From positions 1 to 24,729 of the forward strand of contig JBDNDE010000021.1 in the NCBI GenBank assembly GCA_046719305.1: 24,729 bases of DNA, written 5' to 3'. Positions 7,267 to 14,851 of this stretch are shown piece after piece. Source of the stretch: RGDT01 sp046719305. GTDB taxonomy: Bacteria > Planctomycetota > Planctomycetia > Gemmatales > Gemmataceae. A model generated the notes under the pieces. The model ran no database searches. It was given only the letters and a program-made list of their open reading frames with translations, and was not told the DNA's origin. The translations under genes were made by a program, and so were the position numbers. Positions within the stretch are counted from its first letter, which is position 1; each line of letters opens with the position of its first letter.

Positions 7267-8223
7267 ATGTCGGTGCAGAGACGATTGCGTTCTAGAATCT
7301 GTGCATTCACATTGATTGAGTTGTTGGTGGTTATCGCTATCATCGCCATCCTAATCGGATTGTTGTTGCCGGCAGTTCAAAAGGTCCGTGAAGCCGCTGC
7401 CCGCATCTCGTGTTCGAATAACCTCAAACAAATGGGACTTGCCCTGCATTCAGCCAACGACAGCGTCGGCTATATGCCTCAATTCGGCTGGTCTTGGCCG
7501 AAGGGGAACCCTGCCTTGCGAAACAGTTCGACGTTCTGGTCAATTTTGCCATACCTCGAGCAGGAGGCGATGTTCGCGTCTTTAGCGGCCCATGGAGCCA
7601 ACCAAAGTTCCTTCTTCAATATCTCCTCCCGACCCGTACCGGTGAAGGTTTATAACTGTCCATCTGACCCCACCAACCCGAACGGGTTAGGTGCTGGTTG
7701 GAACCTCAACAGTTACAGCGTCAACGGCATGGTTTTCTCGACTGGTCAATATCCCAGCATTGCTAGTTCGATACCCGATGGGACCTCGCACACAGTACTG
7801 ATCGTCGAGCATATCGCCCTGTGCCCCAACCCAACCGGTGGCGCTACCTCGGTGGCGGGGCGGAATGTCTGGCCGGCTATCAACCTCAACACGGGCGACT
7901 CGGTCGTCTACTGGCCTGGAGCTACCACCACATCCAGCCCGCCAGGGGTCGGTCCTGGTATGTTTGGCGTCCAACATCCAACGGCGATGATTCCAGACCC
8001 AGCCAATGGCAACGTGATGAGTTGGAAGCGACCGCAAATCCGACCGAGCCTGGGAGTGACGGGAAACTGCGACCCCCTGACGGGTAGTTCCATGCATGCC
8101 GGAACGGTGCTAGTTGTTCTGGCCGATGGCAGCGTGCGGGGGGTCTCGGGGAGTATTAGCCTGCGTACTTGGAACGCGGTCCTCAGTCCGGCCGGTGGCG
8201 AGGTGCTGGGTAACGACTGGTAA
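7267..8223 (+). CDS. DUF1559 domain protein with prepilin-type N-terminal methylation motif
   Basis: A 318-residue planctomycete-type pseudopilin-like protein. Residues 14-36 carry the type IV prepilin signal FTLIELLVVIAIIAIL followed by GLLLPAVQKVREAAAR, then CSNNLKQMGLALHSANDSVG, the classical start of DUF1559. Near the C-terminus is the H-x9-DG motif (HAGTVLVVLADG). The prepilin peptidase should cleave before the Phe; the residue before it is Ala (ICA/FTLIE) where Gly is nearly universal, a change that may slow processing. These proteins are probably envelope or cell-surface components assembled or anchored through their hydrophobic helix; dozens of paralogues per genome are usual and individual roles are unknown. 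GAGGTG six bases before the ATG supports the start. A lipoprotein gene follows 51 bp downstream, a common pairing. Confidence 0.93.
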   Translation: MSVQRRLRSRICAFTLIELLVVIAIIAILIGLLLPAVQKVREAAARISCSNNLKQMGLALHSANDSVGYMPQFGWSWPKGNPALRNSSTFWSILPYLEQEAMFASLAAHGANQSSFFNISSRPVPVKVYNCPSDPTNPNGLGAGWNLNSYSVNGMVFSTGQYPSIASSIPDGTSHTVLIVEHIALCPNPTGGATSVAGRNVWPAINLNTGDSVVYWPGATTTSSPPGVGPGMFGVQHPTAMIPDPANGNVMSWKRPQIRPSLGVTGNCDPLTGSSMHAGTVLVVLADGSVRGVSGSISLRTWNAVLSPAGGEVLGNDW

Positions 8224-8274
8224 GCGAGTAAACAAACCTGTTCTATCCGGAAATCTACGATTCCTGAGCTGCTT

Positions 8275-8688
8275 ATGATTCTTCAATCGTTTCGCATCCT
8301 CATACTTTTCGCCTTGGGTATTGTATCCTTGAGTTGTGGCCATAGACCCGCATCGGCCACGATCGAAGGAGAGGTGGTTGTCGATGGTACGCCTTTGACC
8401 AAAGGGTTTATCGCCTTTGTACCTGCTGACTCGCTGGGAGAACCAGTCACTACTTCAATTGAGAACGGTCGATACCGCATAGTCACAACCGCTGGCCGTA
8501 AGTTTGTACAGATCTCCGCGCCGGTAGTTGTCAACCGGCGCAAAGATTCTGATGCCCCAGACGCTGCTTGGATCGAAGTGACTCAGGAGACTATTCCCCC
8601 GCGTTACAACGCGCAGACCGAGTTGACCTTCGATGCCCAAGCTGTGTCAATAAAAAAAGATTGGCATCTGTCCGTTAAGAAACGATAG
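8275..8688 (+). CDS. Small lipoprotein, carboxypeptidase regulatory-like (Ig-type) fold
   Basis: A 137-residue exported protein. The first 20 residues are a hydrophobic signal ending in VSLSCG, an imperfect lipobox, so lipidation at Cys21 is likely. The rest reads as one beta-sandwich domain of the transthyretin/CarboxypepD_reg-like kind: IEGEVVVDGTPLTKGFIAFV, then a SIENGRYRI turn and an ISAPVVV strand. Planctomycetes have many such 120-170-residue lipoproteins next to DUF1559 genes; the partner downstream of a DUF1559 gene is a repeated theme, but the function is unknown. The ATG at 8275 has only a weak TGAG upstream, which suggests coupling to translation of the preceding gene or weak expression. 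Confidence 0.8.
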   Translation: MILQSFRILILFALGIVSLSCGHRPASATIEGEVVVDGTPLTKGFIAFVPADSLGEPVTTSIENGRYRIVTTAGRKFVQISAPVVVNRRKDSDAPDAAWIEVTQETIPPRYNAQTELTFDAQAVSIKKDWHLSVKKR

Positions 8689-8783
8689 TTGCCTTTCAGC
8701 AGGTATTCCAAAACCCCCGCGGGTGTGACCTACTGCTGGTTTGTCTGTAAAGCTCTTAGATCTTGTCCAGAACAGGCCACATC

Positions 8784-8811
8784 TCCCTTTCTTTGATTGC
8801 TGAGAAAGGGA
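8784..8811. terminator. Hairpin downstream of the lipoprotein gene, possible terminator
   Basis: TCCCTTTCT (8784-8792) and AGAAAGGGA (8803-8811) form a perfect 9-bp stem with a 10-nt loop, about 95 bp after the lipoprotein stop. There is no T-run on either side, so intrinsic termination is not assured; it could equally protect the 3' end. Confidence 0.35.
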
Positions 8812-8967
8812 AACACAACCCATCTGCTTTAATTTTCACCATGCGGTGGCTTACCTACCTCGTTCCCAGAAACGTGAACACCGATCGCTACTGAACTGAG
8901 CCAGACTGAGCCAGATTCCGCAGTACTACTGCCGCTGATGGACTAAGTTTAAATTGTTGGGTTCTTG

Positions 8968-9071
8968 TTAAGTCTTAGTCAACGTAACTGAGTTTAAGTC
9001 TTAGTCAACGTAACTGAGTTTAAGTCTTGGTCAACGTAACTGAGTTTAAGTCTTAGTCAACGTAACCGAGC
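8968..9071. repeat. Four tandem copies of a 26-bp unit
   Basis: Copies lie at 8968-8993, 8994-9019, 9020-9045 and 9046-9071. The first two are identical; the third has one A-to-G change, and the fourth a T-to-C change plus a last-base difference. Each copy holds CTTAGT and ACTGAG, which can pair (with one G-T) around a 7-nt loop, so the array could fold as four small hairpins. The unit is much more AT-rich than its surroundings. There are no spacers, so this is a minisatellite-like array and not a CRISPR. Confidence 0.95.
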
Positions 9072-9733
9072 GCCGCACGTGAACGACCATGACCAGTGTA
9101 TTGATGATCGGACCGGAGATAGGAACGTGGCAATTAACGCGCTGGTGCCCCCTCGCTCCAGGTGATCATCCGTCGGGTCTGTTCAGCCAAAGGCCTTGAT
9201 GTGGGGTGTAGTAGCATCTAGAGATGTCCTCCTTGCAGAAGCCAGTTGTCCTAGCGATGCCTCAACGTGATCTGCCCCGCGAATCGTTCCGACGAGAAAC
9301 TATCGCCTAACGACGCCAACCCCGCCGAGCCGGCGATCCACTCGTGGGCGATCGGTCGCACGACTGGGCTGGTTCTCAGCAGCGCTCCAGGCGGCCGGCC
9401 AGACCCTAGCCCCGTTGCTGAGCGTAACCGCGGGCGGCCGTCCGTTGGGCGTCGAACGAATGGCCCTGGCTGCGTGCAGGACACGCCAAGGGCCTTGCCG
9501 ATCAAGCCGTCCGATCGCCTGACCGCGTTCCTGTCCAGAGCAAACCCCTCACGCCGACGAGCAAAAGGCGTTTACTCAGCTGAACTGCACTTCAGCGAGA
9601 CGGTCACGGCCTGCGGAGCGGATCGACGACGAGAGGTCGAGTGATCCCTCTGTCAAGACACGTCTTGATAGCAAACCGTTACGGCGACATAGGCTTGCCC
9701 TCCGATCGAGTTGGGGGATTATCCGTGGTCCGA
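9072..9733. other. Gene-poor stretch, no recognisable gene
   Basis: Open frames exist on both strands (for example 9267-9644 plus and 9251-9505 minus), but their translations are Arg/Pro/Ser-rich, overlap each other and resemble nothing known. A 27-codon minus-strand frame (9217-9134) has an excellent AAGGAGG ahead of its ATG but no recognised product. The region may be decayed coding DNA. Confidence 0.4.
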
Positions 9734-9779
9734 GGCCGACCCCACGACCCAAGGGGGGGGTCGGTCCTGTCCGGTTTTT
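9734..9779 (+). terminator. Strong GC hairpin followed by a T-run
   Basis: GGCCGACCCC (9734-9743) pairs with GGGGTCGGTC (9757-9766) over 10 bp with one G-T pair and a 13-nt loop; TTTTT follows at 9775-9779, 8 nt after the stem. This looks like a plus-strand intrinsic terminator with a displaced U-tract, yet no recognisable plus-strand gene ends just before it, which fits a vanished gene. Confidence 0.35.
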
Positions 9780-10129
9780 GCTGCTTGCGTGTTCGCTGCT
9801 GAAGCGTGTTCTCCTTGGCTGTCGCTAGGGTCGTTGGCCTGTCGGGCTGTGGCGATCTGAACCAATTGGTCTTCTACCGGGTCGTCTCCACCGAAGCGTC
9901 TGTTGATCTCAGCTACGACGTACCGGTGGTGGGCGATCGGACTCTGGTCGGCAATGCGAGACCGATCCGATTGGGCGGCGGCGGCCACGGTCCCAAGAAA
10001 GATTAAGGGGGTGAATGATGGGGGGAAGCTCCAGAACGGCCAGGGTGTGTCAACAGGGTGAGGTAGGAGCGTAAGGGAGTTGGGGCAAAGAGCTTCGAGT
10101 GGAAGTTTGATTGGTGGGGTCAGGCCGAC
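9780..10129. other. Gene-poor stretch before the tetR promoter
   Basis: No confident gene. A minus-strand frame ending at 9719 contains VVAEINRRFGGDDPVEDQLV with a Gln/Ala-rich tail, which reads more like protein than noise and may be the end of a lost planctomycete hypothetical gene, but it has no good start and overlaps the hairpin at 9734-9779. Confidence 0.35.
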
Positions 10130-10175
10130 TTGACACGGAACGGGTGTTTGATACAATAGTTTGAAACGATCGTTT
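10130..10175 (+). promoter_or_regulatory. tetR promoter overlapped by a palindromic operator
   Basis: A consensus -35 TTGACA (10130-10135) and a -10 TACAAT (10152-10157) are 16 bp apart. The predicted start near 10164 falls inside the perfect 12-bp palindrome AAACGATCGTTT (10164-10175); the flanks repeat GTTTGA and CGTTTG motifs at 10159-10189. A regulator bound here would block the start of transcription, so this is most simply the operator through which the TetR protein downstream represses its own operon. Promoter is directly visible; operator role is inference. Confidence 0.7.
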
Positions 10176-10222
10176 GAAGCGAGCGTTTGGATCCTCCTCC
10201 CTTGCATGGATTCGGCTGCCTC

Positions 10223-10870
10223 ATGGCTGACCTCGACCCCACTCGCCAACGCATCCTCGACGCGGCCGGCTCGCTCTTCGCCGTGCATGGCTTCGACGCG
10301 GTGAGCATCCGCGAGATTACGAAGGCGGCCGAGGTCAATACGGCAGCGGTCAACTATCACTTCCGCAACAAGGAAGAGTTGTACATTGCGGCCGTGCGTC
10401 ATGCTTCGATCGAATGCGAACGGCTCACGCCGACACCGAATGACTGGCCCCCGGGAACGGCGGCGGAAGAGCGGTTACGCGACTACATTGCTGCATTCTT
10501 GCATCGCTTGATGCGTAGCGATGGCGTCGCCTGGCACCGGCTGCTGATCTTCCGCGAATTGGCCGAGCCGCGCCTGGGGGCCTGCGAACAATTCGTGGAA
10601 AACATGGTCCGGCCGTCGTTCCACGCGCTAATGGGCATCGTCCGCGATCTGGTGCCCGCCAACACTCCTGATCGGCTGGTTCGCCTGCTTTCGGCCAGTA
10701 TCGTCGGCCAGATTCTCCACTATCACCATTGCCGACATGTGATTCGGTTACTGGAAGGAGCCGAAGGTTACGCCGCCTTGGAAGAACCAATACTCGTGGA
10801 ACATATCACGCAGTTTTCGTTGGCTGCGCTTCGCGGTTATCCGTGGAAAACCAATGAGGGCTGCCCATGA
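10223..10870 (+). CDS. TetR/AcrR family transcriptional regulator, CecR-like
   Basis: A 215-residue repressor. The N-terminal domain (residues 5-50) has the TetR helix-turn-helix: RILDAAGSLFAVHGFDAVSI, then EITKAAEVNTAAVNYHFRNK, then EELY. The C-terminal ligand domain, with HRLLIFRELAEPRLG and ASIVGQILHYHHCRHVI, resembles the CecR C-terminal (DUF1956) type. In E. coli CecR controls an ABC/HlyD efflux operon, which matches the genes here: the stop overlaps the start of an ABC ATPase by 4 nt (ATGA). The ATG at 10223 is chosen because the protein then begins at the usual distance from the helix-turn-helix; a TTG at 10187 is open but would add unconserved residues. It probably represses its own promoter through the palindrome at 10164-10175. 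The inducer is unknown. Confidence 0.92.
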   Translation: MADLDPTRQRILDAAGSLFAVHGFDAVSIREITKAAEVNTAAVNYHFRNKEELYIAAVRHASIECERLTPTPNDWPPGTAAEERLRDYIAAFLHRLMRSDGVAWHRLLIFRELAEPRLGACEQFVENMVRPSFHALMGIVRDLVPANTPDRLVRLLSASIVGQILHYHHCRHVIRLLEGAEGYAALEEPILVEHITQFSLAALRGYPWKTNEGCP

Positions 10871-11577
10871 GCATGGCGATAGTCTGCCGAGGGGTTACCA
10901 AAGAGTTCGGCCAAGGTGAAACGCGCGTGCAGGTGCTACGCGGGATTGATCTCGAACTGCCTTATGGGGAATTGGCGCTGCTGGTCGGGCCGTCGGGCTG
11001 TGGCAAAACAACGCTCATCTCCATTATCGCCGGCCTGCTGGATGCCACGGATGGCGAAGTGGAAGTGTTGGGTCAACCGCTCAGCCGATTATCCGGGGGG
11101 CGAAAGGTCGCATTCCGTGGGGCCAATATCGGCTTCGTCTTCCAACAATACAACCTGTTGCCCGCACTAACGGCGGCGGAAAATGCAGCCGTGCCGCTGC
11201 TGATCGCCCGCGTGCCCCGGGCCAAGGCGGTGCAACGCGGCAAAGAAATGCTGGCGGCTGTAGGCCTGGGGGACAAGGTCAACAGTTTGCCCAATCAGCT
11301 CTCCGGTGGCCAGCAACAGCGAGTGGCAATTGCTCGCGCCTTGATTCACGAGCCGCGACTGCTGGTGTGCGACGAACCCACAGCCGCTCTCGATGCCCAA
11401 AGCGGCCAAACGGTGATGGATCTGATCCGACGGGTGGCGGTGCAGCCAGATCGGGCAGTGATTGTGGTCACGCACGATAGCCGGGTCTATCACTTTGGCG
11501 ACCGGATTGTTTCGATGTCCGATGGGCAGATTGAAAGGGTGCAAGAACATCTGGCCGGTTCTCCCGTGAATCATTAA
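10867..11577 (+). CDS. ABC transporter ATP-binding protein, LolD/MacB/DevA type
   Basis: A 236-residue ATPase subunit of the type that powers FtsX-like permeases (LolD, MacB, DevA). All motifs are intact: Walker A GPSGCGKTT (residues 41-49), Q-loop VFQQYNLLPA (91-100), signature LSGGQQQ (145-151), Walker B LLVCDEPTA (165-173), a D-loop (AALDAQSG) and the H-loop in VVTHDS. The LSGGQQQRVAIARAL wording is typical of this subfamily. Translation is coupled to the tetR stop, and an HlyD-type adaptor gene starts 18 bp downstream. A transporter of this class needs a membrane permease, and none is encoded between or after these genes in the window. ATPase identity is certain; transported substrate unknown. 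Confidence 0.95.
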   Translation: MSMAIVCRGVTKEFGQGETRVQVLRGIDLELPYGELALLVGPSGCGKTTLISIIAGLLDATDGEVEVLGQPLSRLSGGRKVAFRGANIGFVFQQYNLLPALTAAENAAVPLLIARVPRAKAVQRGKEMLAAVGLGDKVNSLPNQLSGGQQQRVAIARALIHEPRLLVCDEPTAALDAQSGQTVMDLIRRVAVQPDRAVIVVTHDSRVYHFGDRIVSMSDGQIERVQEHLAGSPVNH

Positions 11578-11595
11578 CGTGTGCGAGGATATCTC

Positions 11596-12660
11596 ATGTT
11601 GCAAAAATTCGGACTGCCGGCTCTCGCGTTGGTAGCCCTGTGCTTTGCGGTGTACCATGTAGTGACGGCCAACCAGACACCGCCCAAGCTGGAACCGCCG
11701 GTGACCCCAGCCCGTACGCCGTATGGCAAAGGGGTGAGCGGGGCAGGGCTGGTGGAACCGGAAACGGAAAATATCAGCATCGGTTCGCATCTGTCGGGAA
11801 TCGTCGAAACCGTGTTTGTCAAGGTGGGCGATCGAGTGCAATCGGGCCAGCCCTTGTTCCAACTCGACAGTCGCGCGATTCAGGCCGAGTTGGCCGTGCG
11901 TCAAGCGGCCTTGCGAGCTGCCCAGGTGCAGTTGGACAAGCTGCGTGCGATGCCCCGACCCAGCGAGCGGCCCTCGTTTGAGGCCCGGGTTCGTGAGGCC
12001 AAGGCGAATTGGCTGGACAAGCTCGATTTGCTCAACCGAGCCCGACGGTTGTACGCCTCACGAGCCAACAGCGAAGAAGAACGCGTTCGCGCTGAACAGG
12101 CCGAACAGGTGGCCCGTGAGCAATTGCGTAAGGCCGAGGCAGACTTGGCTCTGTTCAACGAGGGAGCCTGGAAGCCTGACGTGCAGATTGCCGAGGCAGC
12201 CGTCGCCCAGCAGAAGGCGATGGTGCAACAGACCCAAACAGAATTGGAGCGTCTGAAGGTCTTGGCTCCGCAGCTGCCGGTTTCGGAAATGGAGGTGCTA
12301 CAGATCAACATTCGTCCGGGGGAATTCGTTCACACGCTTGGCGGTACGGCCTTTATCGTTTTGGGCAGCACTCGACGGCTGTATGTGCGTGTGGATATCG
12401 ACGAGCATGACATTCATCGCTTCAACCCCGAGGCACCGGCCAAGGCGATGCTGCGTGGCGACCCAAAGCAGGAGTTTCCGTTAAGCTTCGTGCGCATCGA
12501 GCCGTATGTGATTCCGAAAAAGTCGCTGACGGGTCAGAACACCGAACGCGTCGATACTCGTGTGTTGCAGGTGATTTATGCTCTGGGGCCTGGACCACGC
12601 AAGTTGTTCGTTGGTCAGCAAGTTGACGTTTACATCGAGGATGCCGCCCACAAAGACTGA
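11596..12660 (+). CDS. HlyD-family periplasmic adaptor (membrane fusion) protein of an ABC exporter
   Basis: A 354-residue adaptor that would link an inner-membrane ABC pump to the outer envelope. Residues 5-25 are a membrane anchor. GAGLVEPETENISIGSHLSG followed by FVKVGDRVQSGQPLFQLD (about 48-95) is the first lipoyl half-motif. A long Ala/Glu/Arg-rich coiled coil follows (about 96-225), then VLQINIRPGEFV for the second half-motif and a beta-barrel domain. The usual 'AP-DG-V' text of the second lipoyl half is changed to APQLPVSEMEVLQ, a departure from the norm. ATG at 11596 with GAGGAT 5 bases before it is preferred over the in-frame GTG at 11581. It resembles DevB/MacA-type adaptors. It follows the ATPase by 18 bp and ends the recognisable operon. 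Confidence 0.9.
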   Translation: MLQKFGLPALALVALCFAVYHVVTANQTPPKLEPPVTPARTPYGKGVSGAGLVEPETENISIGSHLSGIVETVFVKVGDRVQSGQPLFQLDSRAIQAELAVRQAALRAAQVQLDKLRAMPRPSERPSFEARVREAKANWLDKLDLLNRARRLYASRANSEEERVRAEQAEQVAREQLRKAEADLALFNEGAWKPDVQIAEAAVAQQKAMVQQTQTELERLKVLAPQLPVSEMEVLQINIRPGEFVHTLGGTAFIVLGSTRRLYVRVDIDEHDIHRFNPEAPAKAMLRGDPKQEFPLSFVRIEPYVIPKKSLTGQNTERVDTRVLQVIYALGPGPRKLFVGQQVDVYIEDAAHKD

Positions 12661-12815
12661 TCCTCTTGTGGCGTGCATGCCGTGAACATCGGCTGCCATT
12701 CAGAGCATCGGCTCCATCTTGCTCTAGAACACGGTTGCTCGCGGTGGAGAGAATGGGGTTTGTGCGGCCGGGTATACGGGTTGCTAAGGCCGCGTTTCTT
12801 TCGGGAGATGGCCCC

Positions 12816-13181
12816 ATGCCACACGACGCTCGATTGGGAATGGTCATTGGCGTCAGCGTGGTCATCCTATTCGCGGTGCTGTTCTTTGGCAAGGATGTTC
12901 CCACTCTGACGGGCAATGTCCAATCCCCCTCATCGCCCACTGCCGTGGTGTTGCCGATCCCCCCGGTGCCGGGGTTACCCTCGGTGATACCAGCTAACCG
13001 CAAGCACACGGTCGAAGAAGGCGAAACGCTGGTCAGTATCGCTGCCAAGTATTACGGCGATGGCCGCTTAGCCAGTTTTCTGTTTCGTGCCAACCGGGAT
13101 CGGCTGATGGCTCCGGATCGGGTACCGCTGGGAACCATTCTGTACATTCCCGAGAAGCCAGCCGATCTGGCCCAACGATAG
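12816..13181 (+). CDS. LysM domain membrane protein
   Basis: A 121-residue protein with one transmembrane helix (residues 8-24), a Pro/Ser/Thr-rich linker (about 30-60) and one C-terminal LysM domain (63-112): HTVEEGETLVSIAAKYYGDG, then an ANRDRL block, then VPLGTILYIP. LysM domains bind N-acetylglucosamine-containing glycans such as peptidoglycan, so the protein probably tethers to the wall from the cytoplasmic membrane. ATG at 12816 has GGGAG at the right distance; the open frame upstream to 12666 is not protein-like. It lies 155 bp after the adaptor gene and may be a separate unit. It ends 92 bp before the convergent barrel gene. Confidence 0.85.
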   Translation: MPHDARLGMVIGVSVVILFAVLFFGKDVPTLTGNVQSPSSPTAVVLPIPPVPGLPSVIPANRKHTVEEGETLVSIAAKYYGDGRLASFLFRANRDRLMAPDRVPLGTILYIPEKPADLAQR

Positions 13182-13191
13182 AGCAACTAAG

Positions 13192-13246
13192 CAAAAGAAA
13201 AAGCCTGGTCCGCGAAAGAAGAACAGACTTCCCCTGTGGACCAGGC
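13192..13246 (-). terminator. Intrinsic terminator of the BBP7 gene
   Basis: GCCTGGTCC (13203-13211) and GGACCAGGC (13238-13246) form a perfect 9-bp stem around a 26-nt loop that itself can pair GAAG with CTTC. On the minus strand the stem is followed by TTTTTCTTTT (plus 13193-13202), a good U-tract. It lies about 28 bp after the BBP7 stop. Confidence 0.8.
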
Positions 13247-13273
13247 CAAGATGGATCCCTGAAAGAGAATTCA

Positions 13274-14536
13274 TCACCAAATCCATTCCATACCTAATTC
13301 GATGGACTGAATCCAGATATTATCACGCTGCAGTTGAAAACGTGGTCGATCGCCGCCCACAGCCGGACGTGTAGCCGGAGGTAGCAGGGAAGGATCGAGT
13401 ACTGTGTCCACCTGCGGCATCACCGAGGCGGCCCGACACAGCAAAATGCCGTTGTACCCCACATGAAAACGAAGATTAGGCGTGGCTCGCAGGCTCAAGC
13501 CCGCACCGAATTCCGGTACCGCCATAAATTCGTTGCTCACGTGCCGGCCGGAGTTGCTTTCCAGGGCTAGAAAGCCGCCCCGCTCCACAAGGGCAGGGTT
13601 GCCCGGCACAAACACTTGTTGCGCTCCGCTGATCTGGACCTCCCGACGCAGATTGCCACCGGCCACTTTAGCCAGCAAGTGCAGATCAATGCTCGACGTG
13701 AGGGCCAGTTCCGCTCGTAGACCGATCTCCACGCCGTGGAATTCATTTTGGGCGCTGAAATCGTCCCGCGTGACAATCTGGGTGCCGGCTACGAAGTTAG
13801 GATCGATGACGTTGACCGTCTGCCGAACCCGGAAGGCTTCGTCGTAACGATAGAAGCGGTAGCCCAGCAGCGAATCGAGGCGAATCGTGCCGGTGTTGCA
13901 AAAGGTTTCAAACAGTCCAGCGGTGCCGTTGTAAAAATTGCCGCTCGCCACGCGAAAGTCGACTTGGCCGGCCGATACCTCCGGAAAAGCGACCAGGACT
14001 GCCTCTTGTGCCCCGCTGACCGCATTACGGTAGGGACGGGCCAAGATCGAGTTCCCATCGGAATTGGCCGCGAAGTTCACCGAGCGGCTGCCAAGCATGA
14101 GAAAACTCATCTCGCCGCCGACGGTGGCCTGGGGATGGAAAAACATGCCCGTGGTGAGGCGAAAGCCCGGTCGCATGGCTTCGTTGAAGCCGGCCGCAGC
14201 GGTGGGCGAGGCCCCAAAGAGAACGGAGGTACGCGGATCATCCAAGACGCCCGCTTGGAGGCGTTCAGTGTTCGGCGGAGCCGTGGTCAGCAGAGTAGCG
14301 CTGTTGGCAGGGCCGTTGATCCAGGCGAACAGGTAGTCGGCCCGCACCCAAAACCGCGAGGGCATCAGGGCATCGAGTGTTAAAGGGATGGTCTCAGGCA
14401 TAGCGGCCGGATAGACGGGCGTAGCCAAACTCACCTCGCTTACCACCGTCCCCGAAGGAGGTAGCCCTTCCTGGCCTCGAACGGCCCCCGTCCCGAAGCA
14501 AGCCACGGCGACGGCAACGAGTAAACGGTTCCACAT
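13274..14536 (-). CDS. BBP7 family outer-membrane beta-barrel protein
   Basis: A 420-residue exported protein with a cleavable signal peptide (about residues 1-21, ending AVRG before QEG). The body shows the planctomycete BBP7 (DUF1551) style: FWVRADYLFAWINGP near the start, repeated aromatic/glycine strands such as GFRLTTGMFFHPQATVGGEM, LDSLLGYRFYRYDEAF, GVEIGLRAELALTS and LRFHVGYNGILLCRA, and the C-terminal ending SIELGMEWIW. It should form a barrel in the outer membrane; its role (porin-like, adhesion or structural) is unknown. The gene stands alone on the minus strand, has its own terminator and is divergent from the MDR gene. Cys residues are few. Family call is confident. Confidence 0.88.
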   Translation of the reverse strand: MWNRLLVAVAVACFGTGAVRGQEGLPPSGTVVSEVSLATPVYPAAMPETIPLTLDALMPSRFWVRADYLFAWINGPANSATLLTTAPPNTERLQAGVLDDPRTSVLFGASPTAAAGFNEAMRPGFRLTTGMFFHPQATVGGEMSFLMLGSRSVNFAANSDGNSILARPYRNAVSGAQEAVLVAFPEVSAGQVDFRVASGNFYNGTAGLFETFCNTGTIRLDSLLGYRFYRYDEAFRVRQTVNVIDPNFVAGTQIVTRDDFSAQNEFHGVEIGLRAELALTSSIDLHLLAKVAGGNLRREVQISGAQQVFVPGNPALVERGGFLALESNSGRHVSNEFMAVPEFGAGLSLRATPNLRFHVGYNGILLCRAASVMPQVDTVLDPSLLPPATRPAVGGDRPRFQLQRDNIWIQSIELGMEWIW

Positions 14537-14851
14537 ACCTTCGCCCCCACGGTGGAAAACAACACCAGCGCAACGAGTCGCATAGATTATTCATCGTCCG
14601 CCGAGAGAGCCAAACTTGTCGAAATTATCGATTGGACCATCAATCAGGCCGACCGAAGCAGGCAGTAAGGAGGAATCGACTTCCGGCCGCGAGGCTCGCC
14701 ATGCAGGCTCAGCAGTTTAGAAGGTGCCTTTTCCCAAACGCTCGGGATCCTTCGGGGGGCCAAAGTTCGCAAGCCTTTGCTCACGCCGGCGAATATAAAA
14801 GGTTTCATCCTCTTTATGAAACACAATCGCCTGGGCAGCGGAGCGTTCACC
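14537..14851. other. Divergent intergenic region between the BBP7 and MDR genes
   Basis: No gene is seen. It must hold two divergent promoters. TAAGGAGG near 14647-14654 looks like a Shine-Dalgarno but is followed by no usable start; the frame of the MDR gene is open here to 14777 but not protein-like. No clear -35/-10 pair was identified. Confidence 0.35.

Noticed and set aside
8968..9071. CRISPR array
   Set aside because: The 26-bp units are directly adjacent with no spacers, and no cas genes are nearby.
9134..9217. 27-codon minus-strand frame with a strong AAGGAGG Shine-Dalgarno
   Set aside because: The ribosome site is good, but the peptide resembles nothing and lies in a decayed region; a chance match cannot be excluded.
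9267..9644. 125-codon plus-strand frame in the gene-poor region
   Set aside because: Translation is Arg/Pro/Ser-rich, overlaps an equally long frame on the other strand, and shows no fold-like pattern or Shine-Dalgarno.
9719..10402. Long minus-strand open frame across the tetR promoter
   Set aside because: It runs antisense through the regulator's start and operator, has no proper start, and its only protein-like part is a short C-terminal word (INRRFGGDDPVEDQLV). At most the end is a relic.
14620..14700. Possible tRNA or small RNA in the BBP7-MDR gap
   Set aside because: No cloverleaf, T-loop GTTCGA motif or CCA end could be found.
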